Of a stretch of 64,000 nucleotides of DNA, positions 9,846 to 17,240 are shown piece by piece. The translations under genes and the position numbers were made by a program. The DNA is taken from positions 25,985-89,984 of the forward strand of contig NZ_QKMR01000018.1 of assembly GCF_003208175.1 (NCBI RefSeq). The letters run 5' to 3'. The stretch comes from Ruminiclostridium sufflavum DSM 19573. Lineage in GTDB: Bacteria; Bacillota; Clostridia; Acetivibrionales; DSM-1351. Each line of letters starts with the position of its first letter. The first letter of the stretch is position 1. The notes under the pieces were generated by a model. That model was not told the DNA's origin. It searched no databases and saw only the letters and a program-made list of their open reading frames with translations.

Positions 9846-10358
9846 ATGCAGGCATATAACAAAAGTCAGGAACTGATTGCAGAGATAGAAAAGGCAGCAA
9901 GGCTATTTATTGCTGAATTTGACAGTGTAGAAGAAGAGGAAAAAAATAAAAGGCTGGAGGGTGTGGACCGTTCTCCGATGCAGATGATTGCATACCAGCT
10001 TGGATGGCTGAGCTTAATTCTGAGATGGGATGCAGACGAGCTCGAAGGAAAAGAAGTGATCATGCCAGCCCCTAACCACAAGTGGAACCAGCTTGGAGGC
10101 TTATACGACAGCTTTTATACAAAATATGCTTCGTATTCTTTAGAGGAGCTGAGGGACATGTTTGAAAAAGCGGTCACTGAAATGGTTGCATGGATCAATA
10201 CTTTATCAGAGCAGGAATTGTTTGAACAGGACGCTAGAAAATGGGCTTCCTCCACACCGTCAAGATGGCCGGTATGGAAATGGATACACATTAATACGGT
10301 TGCTCCGTTCAAATCTTTCCGAGGTAAAATCAGAAAGTGGAAAAGACTGAACACATAA
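9846..10358 (+). CDS. ClbS/DfsB family four-helix protein
   Basis: About 170 residues, resembling the ClbS/DfsB (DUF1706) family: MQAYNKSQELIAEIEKAARLF.. at the start, DRSPMQMIAYQLGWLSLILRW in the middle and KWIHINTVAPFKSFRGKIRKW at the end. The ATG at 9846 is preferred over 9801 because AGGAGG lies six bases before it. ClbS in pks-positive Escherichia coli protects the cell from its own genotoxin, but most members, including this one, have no known substrate. Placement behind an AraC/GyrI regulator suggests a small-molecule-induced protective role; this is inference. Confidence 0.85.
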   Translation: MQAYNKSQELIAEIEKAARLFIAEFDSVEEEEKNKRLEGVDRSPMQMIAYQLGWLSLILRWDADELEGKEVIMPAPNHKWNQLGGLYDSFYTKYASYSLEELRDMFEKAVTEMVAWINTLSEQELFEQDARKWASSTPSRWPVWKWIHINTVAPFKSFRGKIRKWKRLNT

Positions 10359-10385
10359 AGATAGAAGCCTTTCTATTATATCTGT

Positions 10386-10826
10386 TTAATTTTTATTTAA
10401 TTTATTAAAATAAGGAATATATGCCTTGGGAGTAGTTATTCTAATAAGGTTACTATCGATATTTATTTCAATTGGGTTTGTTAGCCACCTGGAATATCCT
10501 GATTTTTCTGTAAAAACATATTTAGCCGAGTTAATCTGTAATTCCTCTTTTTTTAATATGCCAGTTGATATTTTTTTAATTTCATCCAATTTAAAGCTTT
10601 TATCTTTCTCTGTTTCAAAGCTTAATGCAGTATGTTCTTGATGAGCCAAGAAATTACTGAATATTGCTGACATACATATTGAGAATAAAAGTGCGCTAAA
10701 AATCACTGCTGTTACAACTTTTATATCCATTGGTAATTTACTAAAAAAACCGACGCCTCCTATTGCTGCTAATATAATAAAACTTACTAATAAAAAATGT
10801 ATAAAATATCTAAAAAAAGTATTCAT
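10386..10826 (-). CDS. Hypothetical two-helix membrane protein
   Basis: About 146 residues with membrane segments near residues 8-28 and 36-58 and a mostly hydrophilic C-terminal domain of beta character (KSFKLDEIKK.. to ..PKAYIPYFNKLNKN). The start at 10826 is favoured by GGAGAG upstream on the minus strand; an upstream in-frame ATG at 10904 has no such site. It is transcribed against its neighbours in the element cargo. No family recognised. Confidence 0.6.
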   Translation of the reverse strand: MNTFFRYFIHFLLVSFIILAAIGGVGFFSKLPMDIKVVTAVIFSALLFSICMSAIFSNFLAHQEHTALSFETEKDKSFKLDEIKKISTGILKKEELQINSAKYVFTEKSGYSRWLTNPIEINIDSNLIRITTPKAYIPYFNKLNKN

Positions 10827-11030
10827 GTGTCTCTCCTTGGACTCAAAAGTCGATTCATTTAGGACATTAGAACCAGTTGAATAACAACTATATCTTTTTA
10901 TCATTTTAGCATTTAAAATACTTAAATATAAGCATTTTGTAATTAATTACAAGATGCTTATATTTATCCTTATAATATTTTATTGCACTGTGTTAAAATG
11001 CTATAACTCTTTATTCTCAGTAGAGCTATA

Positions 11031-11059
11031 TTGACAAAATAGTTTAATGGCGTTAAACT
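11031..11059 (+). promoter_or_regulatory. Promoter of the BlaI/M56 operon
   Basis: TTGACA at 11031-11036 and TAAACT at 11054-11059 with 17 bases between. The -10 and spacer are covered by the first BlaI-type palindrome, so repressor binding would occlude RNA polymerase. Confidence 0.75.
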
Positions 11060-11085
11060 AAAAACAGGTTTAATATGATTAAACC
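11041..11085 (+). promoter_or_regulatory. Two BlaI-type operators
   Basis: Two 19-base inverted repeats with five-base spacers: AGTTTAA-N5-TTAAACT at 11041-11059 and GGTTTAA-N5-TTAAACC at 11067-11085, centres 26 bases apart (about 2.5 helical turns). Both lie between the promoter and the regulator's start, as expected for autoregulation of a blaI-type gene. Confidence 0.8.
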
Positions 11086-11099
11086 AAGGAGGGCTTAAT

Positions 11100-11459
11100 A
11101 TGATTGAGTACAAGTTAGGTGTTATGGAAATGAAGTTTGCAGATTTAATGTGGGATAATGAGCCGATTTCATCCGGTAACTTGGTGAAGTTATGTGAACA
11201 GGAATTAGGCTGGAAAAAATCTACTACCTATACCATGCTGCGCCGCTTATGCCAGCGTAATATTTTTAAAAATCAAGATGGCTTTGTTGCTTCTATTTTA
11301 TCCAAGCAGGAGTTCCATGCTTTGCAGAGCGAAAAGTTTATTGAAGAAACCTTTGACGGCTCGTTGCCGAAATTTTTAGCAGCATTTTCGACAAGGAAAA
11401 AGCTGACTGATAAAGAAATTGACGAGTTGGAAAAATTAATATGCCGGAACAGGGGTTGA
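11100..11459 (+). CDS. BlaI/MecI/CopY family repressor
   Basis: A 119-residue winged-helix repressor: KFADLMWDNEPISSGNLVKLCEQELGWKKSTTYTMLRRLCQRNIF is the typical BlaI/MecI DNA-binding domain and the C-terminal third is the dimerisation helix region. The ATG is preceded by AAGGAGGG. Two palindromic operators lie immediately upstream. The downstream gene, four bases on, encodes an M56 membrane metalloprotease. In the known systems the sensor protease triggers cleavage of the repressor and derepression. No beta-lactamase or PBP2a gene is nearby. Confidence 0.93.
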   Translation: MIEYKLGVMEMKFADLMWDNEPISSGNLVKLCEQELGWKKSTTYTMLRRLCQRNIFKNQDGFVASILSKQEFHALQSEKFIEETFDGSLPKFLAAFSTRKKLTDKEIDELEKLICRNRG

Positions 11460-11463
11460 GCCT

Positions 11464-13053
11464 ATGCCATATTTTATTCAATCGAAAATCCTAGATACTT
11501 TTTTACAGGTTCTAAATATGAGTTTGACTGCAAGCAGCATAATATTTTTCGTGCTGCTTGCACGGCTTCTATTTAAAAGAGCTCCCAAGGTTTTCTCCTA
11601 TGCTATGTGGAGTGTTGTGTTTTTTCGGCTGCTTTGCCCTATCTCCTTTGAAAGTATGTTTAGTTTGTTGCCGATAAATGCAAGTCCCATTTCAACAAAT
11701 ACTGTTTATTCGGAAAAACCGCAGATAAGCACAGGTATAACGTCTATTGACAATGAAATCAACTACCTGCTGCCCGTTACTGCAAACGGTGCAAGTGACG
11801 TTAATCCGATGCTGATAGCGGCAATCATCGGCGAAATTCTCTGGCTTACGGGGATTGCTATTCTTTTGGCGTATAGCATTGTTTCTATTTTGCGGCTGCG
11901 CAAAAAGCTGGTAGGCGCAGTAAGGTTATATGATAACATTTTTCTTGCGGACCACATTGCCTCTCCCTTTGTTATCGGCCTGTTCCGTCCGGTAATTTAC
12001 TTGCCGTCGGCTTTATCTGAGCAGGAACGAAGCTATATTATTCTACACGAGAAAACCCATATTAGACACTTTGACCATGTGATGAAAATCATAGCGTTTG
12101 CGGCCTTGTGCCTTCACTGGTTTAATCCGCTTGTTTGGATAGCTTTTACGCTTACCATCAAGGATATGGAAATGTCGTGTGATGAAAGCGTGATAAAACA
12201 GCTGGGAGCTGACATTAGAGAGGAATATTCTGCATTGCTTTTAAGTCTTGCAACGGGCAGAAAAATCATTGCTGGTACTCCGTTGTCCTTTGGAGAGGAA
12301 GATATGAAAAGCAGGATAAAGAATGTACTATGCTACAGGAAGCCTGCTTTGTGGGTCATGCTGGCAGCATTGGCTGCTGTTGCCGCAATTTTTATTGTAT
12401 TTGCGTCCAACCCACAGCGCACATCAATGGAATGGGCTAAAAGGCTGCGTGTTGAAGATATTTCAAAAATTGAGCTGGTCGTAATGCCGAGTGATAAAGA
12501 TGAACAGTATCGCCTGTTTGCTCATTCCGAGTTTTCCGATGTTGTCGCAGTAGTTAATAAAAGCCGGGGCGGGTATCTTCCAAACCCGGAAAGTCTGGCA
12601 GGCAGCGGGGTAACATACTATATTACTACCACAGACGGGGTTCGCCATATATTCAGTAACAACGGGTATCTATTTATTGACGGGGATTCTTATGCTGCCG
12701 GGCGTGATTGGCTTTCATCATGGGAGGATGTAAAAGGAAATTCTCCTTTGCCAGAAACCTTTCTCTTTGGCAATGAGAGGTTTCTGACTCTTGATGAATT
12801 AAAGCTCATTGCAAAAAAGGGTGATGCTGTTTCGTGGGATGATTTTGCACTCTACTATGGGCAGGATATAGGTTTCGGACTGTATATCATGCACTATTCA
12901 ATGGAGGAGCCTTATTATGTCAGAGTTGGCGGGGTGCCGGGAGAATCACCGATGTATGCTCGTCTATATTCTGCCGAAACGGAAAAGTCTATTGATATCC
13001 TGCAGGAAAGTATCGACGATTTCGTCAAAAATTCCGAAGCAGAAGGGCTTTAA
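11464..13053 (+). CDS. M56 family membrane metallopeptidase (BlaR1-like, non-canonical sensor domain)
   Basis: 529 residues. Membrane segments at about 15-38, 42-60, 115-140 and 300-320 frame a cytosolic zinc protease domain with the HEKTH motif (LHEKTHIRHFDHVMK), followed by SCDESV. BlaR1/MecR1 carry a penicillin-binding C-terminal domain, but residues 325-529 here show no SxxK/SxN-type acylation motifs and look like an unrelated globular domain (..VMPSDKDEQYRLFAHSEFSDVV.., ..GVRHIFSNNGYLFIDG..). I infer the pair senses something other than beta-lactams, possibly an envelope signal. Start chosen at the ATG four bases after the repressor stop. Confidence 0.85.
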   Translation: MPYFIQSKILDTFLQVLNMSLTASSIIFFVLLARLLFKRAPKVFSYAMWSVVFFRLLCPISFESMFSLLPINASPISTNTVYSEKPQISTGITSIDNEINYLLPVTANGASDVNPMLIAAIIGEILWLTGIAILLAYSIVSILRLRKKLVGAVRLYDNIFLADHIASPFVIGLFRPVIYLPSALSEQERSYIILHEKTHIRHFDHVMKIIAFAALCLHWFNPLVWIAFTLTIKDMEMSCDESVIKQLGADIREEYSALLLSLATGRKIIAGTPLSFGEEDMKSRIKNVLCYRKPALWVMLAALAAVAAIFIVFASNPQRTSMEWAKRLRVEDISKIELVVMPSDKDEQYRLFAHSEFSDVVAVVNKSRGGYLPNPESLAGSGVTYYITTTDGVRHIFSNNGYLFIDGDSYAAGRDWLSSWEDVKGNSPLPETFLFGNERFLTLDELKLIAKKGDAVSWDDFALYYGQDIGFGLYIMHYSMEEPYYVRVGGVPGESPMYARLYSAETEKSIDILQESIDDFVKNSEAEGL

Positions 13054-13148
13054 TGTATCCAAAGCCGCTTCTGGTATCGGAGAAGACCGTTGCTTTTTTG
13101 TGACAGCTTGTACAGCGGGTGTTCTGGCTCTATAAAATAAGCTTAAAA

Positions 13149-13427
13149 TTATATCCTATCTGGGTTTTTGGGAAACCACCCCTTCTGAACACGTTTTTCC
13201 TGTTCAAAAAGCTCCTTTACACTCCAAAAGCTGGAGAAACCGGTAACCCCTAAAAGTGATGATACAAAATTATTTTTTATTAAAAAGGAAATTACCAAAC
13301 ACACTATTCCAACGATGATAAATAACGGATAAATGCGTTTGGAAAAGTAATATTCCGCTTTTATGACAATAGGGTGAAATAACCCAATCAGCATAAAAGA
13401 GCAGAAGCCAATCAGTATTCCATGCAA
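13149..13427 (-). CDS. DUF4491 family membrane protein
   Basis: A 92-residue protein matching the DUF4491 pattern closely: HGILIGFCSFMLIGLFHPIVIKAEYYF at the start, a second and third hydrophobic segment, and SFWSVKELFEQEKRVQKGWFPKNP at the end. Three membrane helices are predicted. The family is widespread in Clostridia and of unknown function. It lies alone between the M56 operon and the PNPOx-like gene, on the opposite strand to the former. Confidence 0.88.
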   Translation of the reverse strand: MHGILIGFCSFMLIGLFHPIVIKAEYYFSKRIYPLFIIVGIVCLVISFLIKNNFVSSLLGVTGFSSFWSVKELFEQEKRVQKGWFPKNPDRI

Positions 13428-13464
13428 TAGAAAACACTCCCTTCAAAGAATGCGGTGCGGCATC

Positions 13465-13935
13465 CTATTTATGATATTTACCGGTACACTCTGAAACTTG
13501 AAGCTCAATGACGGAAGTGCCCTTGAGCATATTTTCAGGGAATTCCCCCCCTGTAAACTGGGGAGTGTACTTATCAACCAGCTTATTCAGCACCTCGCGC
13601 TTGAATTCAGGCTCCTGTATTATTTGTGCGGTGCCGGTCAGAACCACGCTGTTGTAGATTGCTTCTGTGCCGCAGGCGCACTTGTCGTCCGGCTGTAAAC
13701 CAAGAAGCTCATCAACTTCAAAGCATGCCTTGGAATTTCTGTTTACATTGTCGATTTTCAGCCCTTTTGGCAATCCATGCATGTAAATATTACCCTTATA
13801 ATACACAAAGTGCATCGCAATCACATAGGGATAGCCATTCTCCCGAATGGTCCCGAAATGACCGCAGTCTGCCCTTTGCAGCAAATCCTCAATTTGCTCC
13901 GGTGTTAACTGGAAATGCTTCATTCTGTACTGCAT
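13465..13935 (-). CDS. Pyridoxamine 5'-phosphate oxidase-like flavoprotein
   Basis: About 156 residues with the split-barrel flavin-binding fold: ADCGHFGTIRENGYPYVIAMHFVYYKGNIYMHG near the start, and ACFEVDE / VVLTGTAQIIQEPEFKREVLNKLVDKYTPQF further on. The fold is shared with NimA-type nitroimidazole reductases and haem/F420-like proteins. The start at 13935 follows AGGAGGAATT; longer in-frame starts lack a site. It is divergent from the MocR regulator at 14086, and MocR proteins often control an adjacent B6- or flavin-related gene, so regulation from the shared ~150-base gap is likely. Substrate not determinable. Confidence 0.88.
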   Translation of the reverse strand: MQYRMKHFQLTPEQIEDLLQRADCGHFGTIRENGYPYVIAMHFVYYKGNIYMHGLPKGLKIDNVNRNSKACFEVDELLGLQPDDKCACGTEAIYNSVVLTGTAQIIQEPEFKREVLNKLVDKYTPQFTGGEFPENMLKGTSVIELQVSECTGKYHK

Positions 13936-14085
13936 ATAATTCCTCCTGAATATTTTTATATATTTAACAGAATTTTCTCCGTCCAATATTCCTTGCAAAT
14001 TCAACTATTTTATTATACACTGAAAGTGAGCCTATTAAAAGGTACACTTTTAAAGAAATAGTAGGGGACACCTTGGAGAAAAATC

Positions 14086-15534
14086 ATGATTTACGTTGAT
14101 AAGAATACTGATATTCCTTTATATGAGCAGGTTTATCTGCAAATAAAAAGAGGGATTGCAGCTGGAGGCATTTCCAAAGGTAAGCGGCTTCCCGGTATAC
14201 GAACTCTTTCTAAAACATTGGGAGTTGCGAGAAATACTGTGGACAGGGCCTATACCCAGCTTGCTGTGGAGGGATACATCACTCCGCGTAAAGGCTGCGG
14301 CTTTGTGGTGGAAGGGGAGACGGATTCTCTGTTAAAAAAAATAGAGTGCCCTGCTCCGTCTGCTTCCGGCAGCCATGTCTGCCGTATTCAAAAGGATTGC
14401 AGAAAGATAGAGTACGACTTTCAGTATGGAAATTTTCCAAACAGCTGTTTTCCAATTATCGCGTGGAAAAGGCATACCGCTGCTGTACTGGGGACAGCTA
14501 CTTCTGCCGGCATCACGCAGTATGGCAGCCAGCAGGGGAATATATCTCTGCGGAAGGAATTGCAAGCTTATCTGCATCATTCCCGGGGCGTGTTTTGTTC
14601 GGAAGAGCAAATTGTAATTGGATGTGGCTTGCAATATTCGCTGGATATTCTATGCAAGCTATTTGAAGGTCACAAAAAGATTGCAATGGAGGAACCGGGC
14701 TATTCTGGGGCAAGGGAGCTTTTTAAGAATAACGGATTCTCATTGCATGGAATTGCAGCCAAAAAGGATGGGCTGGATTTGACTTCTCTGAAAGGGGCGG
14801 AGGTATGTGCAGCTTATATCACTCCATCCCATCAGTTTCCCTATGGGTCGGTTCTTTCCATATACAAACGTAAAAAGCTTCTGAAATGGGCAGTTGAGAG
14901 CAATTCATATATTATTGAGGATGATTATGACAGTGAATACCGATATGATGCCAATCCTGTTCCTTCGCTTCAGTCTCTTGACAGCAATGATAGGGTTATT
15001 TATATAGGGACATTTTCGAAAGCTCTGTCTCCCGCCCTGCGTGTCAATTATATGGTGCTTCCCAAGCATCTGCTTGAGGATTATCATCGAAGGTTTTCCT
15101 CTTATTCCAGTCCTGTATCATGGCTGATACAGGAGGTGCTGTCCAGATATATGGCTTCCGGCGAATATGTGCAAAATGTACGTAAGATGTGTTCTGCCTA
15201 TCGAAAGCGGCACGATGTGTTTGTGCAGGAATGTGCCGAGCAGTTTGGCAAAAACGCTGTGCTTCATGGACGGGGAGCAGGGCTGCATTTTTTGCTGGAG
15301 CTTCCGGAGGGAACGGATACAGAACGGCTGATAAGAAAGGCGGAGAAAGCTGGGGTCAGGGTATATCCCGTGCGACCGTTCTGGAACCGTTCGGATGACT
15401 GTCCGGATAATTTGATTTTTATGGGCTACAGTTTGCTGGATGAGAAAAAAATACGTGAGGGTATCCGGCTTTTAAGGTATGCCTGTGGAGAAGATATTGT
15501 GCAAGAAAATATAAAAAGGAGGCAAAGCTTATGA
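14086..15534 (+). CDS. MocR/GabR-family regulator (GntR wHTH + aminotransferase domain)
   Basis: 482 residues. An N-terminal GntR winged helix (about 1-80: YEQVYLQIKRGIAAGGISKGKRLPGIRTLSKTLGVARNTVDRAYTQL) is fused to a fold-type I PLP-dependent aminotransferase domain (about 105-470). The latter contains EDDYDSEYRYD and the PLP-lysine segment TFSKALSPALRVNYMVLP. MocR proteins bind PLP as an effector and control B6, GABA or amino-acid genes. It is divergent from the PNPOx-like gene and overlaps the ogt gene by four bases (ATGA), so it is co-transcribed with a DNA-repair gene, an unusual pairing. Confidence 0.93.
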   Translation: MIYVDKNTDIPLYEQVYLQIKRGIAAGGISKGKRLPGIRTLSKTLGVARNTVDRAYTQLAVEGYITPRKGCGFVVEGETDSLLKKIECPAPSASGSHVCRIQKDCRKIEYDFQYGNFPNSCFPIIAWKRHTAAVLGTATSAGITQYGSQQGNISLRKELQAYLHHSRGVFCSEEQIVIGCGLQYSLDILCKLFEGHKKIAMEEPGYSGARELFKNNGFSLHGIAAKKDGLDLTSLKGAEVCAAYITPSHQFPYGSVLSIYKRKKLLKWAVESNSYIIEDDYDSEYRYDANPVPSLQSLDSNDRVIYIGTFSKALSPALRVNYMVLPKHLLEDYHRRFSSYSSPVSWLIQEVLSRYMASGEYVQNVRKMCSAYRKRHDVFVQECAEQFGKNAVLHGRGAGLHFLLELPEGTDTERLIRKAEKAGVRVYPVRPFWNRSDDCPDNLIFMGYSLLDEKKIREGIRLLRYACGEDIVQENIKRRQSL

Positions 15535-16010
15535 AATATACAGCATATATGAAGACCTCGATGGGGCTGCTTGGAATATCGGAGACAGATGGTTTTATTA
15601 CAGAGCTGTTTTTTGAAAAGGATACACAAAAGAATGCCGGCGGACAAAAGACACCTTTACTTGAAAAAGCTGAAAGGCAGCTTACAGAGTATCTGTCAGG
15701 CAACCGTGCGGCCTTTGACCTTCCGATTGCCGCCGAAGGGACAGTATTTCAGAAAATCGTCTGGGATGCTTTGCGTAAGATTCCATACGGACAAACACGC
15801 AGCTATAAGCAAATCGCAGAAATGATTGGAAAGCCGAGTGCTTCCCGTGCAGTGGGAATGGCAAACAATAAAAACCCTATTTTGATTTTGATACCCTGTC
15901 ACAGAGTGGTGGGAGCGGATGGAAAGCTGATAGGCTATGCCGCAGGTTTAGATATCAAGGAAAAGCTGCTGGAATTGGAGCGGACAAAAAGCCCACAGAA
16001 GAAGATTTAA
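15531..16010 (+). CDS. ogt: Methylated-DNA--protein-cysteine S-methyltransferase
   Basis: A 159-residue suicide DNA repair protein that removes O6-alkyl groups from guanine. The active-site motif PCHRV is at residues 122-126 (Cys123), preceded by the helix-turn-helix region GQTRSYKQIAEMIGKPSASRAVGMANNKNP and an N-terminal RNase-H-like half. Length matches the Ogt class. It is translationally coupled to the MocR gene by an ATGA overlap. A hairpin terminator lies about 95 bases downstream. Confidence 0.95.
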   Translation: MKYTAYMKTSMGLLGISETDGFITELFFEKDTQKNAGGQKTPLLEKAERQLTEYLSGNRAAFDLPIAAEGTVFQKIVWDALRKIPYGQTRSYKQIAEMIGKPSASRAVGMANNKNPILILIPCHRVVGADGKLIGYAAGLDIKEKLLELERTKSPQKKI

Positions 16011-16105
16011 ATGGTGAGTATATCCCTCAAAAAACAACTGCTTGTGATGCACTGCAAAGCAGCTTTGAAAGAGTAACGGGTGCCTTGCAGACGGAAGCAA
16101 AGCTT
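16011..16105 (+). other. Protein-like open stretch downstream of ogt, no start
   Basis: In a frame different from ogt, from about 15989 to the TAG at 16127-16129, an uninterrupted stretch reads like a real protein tail (..EDLNGEYIPQKTTACDALQ.. to ..TEAKLKGLVKAV). It has no ribosome binding site or start codon. It may be the end of a deleted gene whose terminator remains. Low confidence. Confidence 0.25.
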
Positions 16106-16153
16106 AAAGGACTGGTAAAAGCGGTATAGAAACCGTACCTTACCAGTCCTTTT
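16106..16153 (+). terminator. Intrinsic terminator after mocR-ogt
   Basis: Stem AAAGGACTGGTAA / TTACCAGTCCTTT with further pairing in the loop, ending in TTTT. It closes the MocR-Ogt transcription unit. Confidence 0.8.
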
Positions 16154-16247
16154 GAAATTAGAGATTATACAGCTTTAATGCTGACAGAATTCAGAGCCTG
16201 TTTTGCCAGACAAAGCTCTTTTAAAAAGGGTATCCAAGGCTCATACT

Positions 16248-16751
16248 TTATCTCCAGATATATGTAGGATTGGCATTTGTACCTTCGTTATTTATCGAGG
16301 TAACAATACGATTTCTGAGAGTAGTGCTCATAGTCACTTCCCACCGAATTCCGTTCTTATAATCATAATTTGCATCTGCAAATTTTATTATTGATGCATC
16401 GCTATTTACGCTTGTAATAAATATAGAATGTAAATCTGTTGTACTGGTAGACTTAATTGTATAGCGAATTATATCTCCCGCTTTTATATCTTTTAGGCTA
16501 TTTGTAGTATAAATTCTTTTCCAGGTAGAAACTGCCCTGCCACTTGTTTCATACTTCATGCGAACTGCAAAGCCTTGGCATTGATATGCTGCCCAACCGG
16601 GTGTCTGCTGATCCCTCCATACATTTCCATATGTGCTTTTTTGAGCTTCCAGCGATACGGAAGAAGCGGCAGCAAATATAGTTAAAGTACTTGCAAATAA
16701 GAAAGTAAAGGCTAATAAAAATGACGCAATTCTTTTTGTTAATTTGTTCAT
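16248..16751 (-). CDS. Secreted CHAP/NlpC-like cysteine hydrolase candidate
   Basis: 167 residues with a clear signal peptide (basic MNKLTKR, hydrophobic core, AAA.. cleavage region near 28-30). The mature part has WAAYQCQGFAVRM with a likely nucleophilic Cys and, about 55 residues later, the pattern LKDIKAGDIIRY..DLHSIFITSV, with the His expected for CHAP-type amidases, then a DANY/W strand. A role in cutting cell-wall peptides or another extracellular substrate is plausible but not established. The ATG has AAAGGAGG upstream on the minus strand. It is the only secreted cargo protein of the element. Confidence 0.65.
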   Translation of the reverse strand: MNKLTKRIASFLLAFTFLFASTLTIFAAASSVSLEAQKSTYGNVWRDQQTPGWAAYQCQGFAVRMKYETSGRAVSTWKRIYTTNSLKDIKAGDIIRYTIKSTSTTDLHSIFITSVNSDASIIKFADANYDYKNGIRWEVTMSTTLRNRIVTSINNEGTNANPTYIWR

Positions 16752-17044
16752 AAAAACTAAATCCTCCTTTAAATAAATAATATTTGGAAGCCCTCTTTAC
16801 AAGATGCTTAAATCAGATGCTGAACTTGTAAATTTTATTTCGGTTAAAAGCTTACCGAGCTTCCTTAATTGCTATTAAAATTACTTTATGTAAATTTACA
16901 TATATAAGTTAACTATAGGTATAAAATATCATATTTTACAAAATATGTAAATAATATTTGCTTTTTAGGTTTTATCAAATTTAGTAATAGGACATTCCTT
17001 ATATTTAATAAGATTTAATAATGTGAATTGAAGGAGGAAGCCTT
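16752..17044. other. AT-rich intergenic stretch
   Basis: Divergent promoter region between the secreted protein and the small gene before the recombinase. Very AT-rich, with an AAGGAGGAAG ribosome binding site at its right end; nothing else recognised. Confidence 0.4.
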
Positions 17045-17200
17045 ATGCAGCCAGTATTTATTACTGAGAGAGAAGAACTGGTAAACGGATTTAAGGTTAT
17101 AACTAAAAAGCCTGAATTGTCTGAGAATGAGTATAGAAAAATTGAATATCTGATAGTTGCAGATATTTTTAAAAGCCTGTCGGAGCAAAGCTATAATTAA
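17045..17200 (+). CDS. Small SHOCT-like protein upstream of the recombinase (51 aa)
   Basis: 51 codons from an ATG preceded by GAAGGAGGAAG. The C-terminal half ELSENEYRKIEYLIVADIF resembles the short helical 'SEEEYRKI' module of SHOCT-like proteins that often precede large serine recombinase genes in clostridial elements. It lies 40 bases before the recombinase and is probably co-transcribed. A role as recombination-directionality or accessory factor is a guess from position. Confidence 0.55.
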   Translation: MQPVFITEREELVNGFKVITKKPELSENEYRKIEYLIVADIFKSLSEQSYN

Positions 17201-17240
17201 TTGAAGCATATTTAATGAATGAACAAAAGGAAGATGACCT

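Noticed and set aside
11464..13053. Beta-lactam sensor BlaR1/MecR1
   Set aside because: The C-terminal domain lacks penicillin-binding motifs and no beta-lactamase or PBP gene is adjacent.
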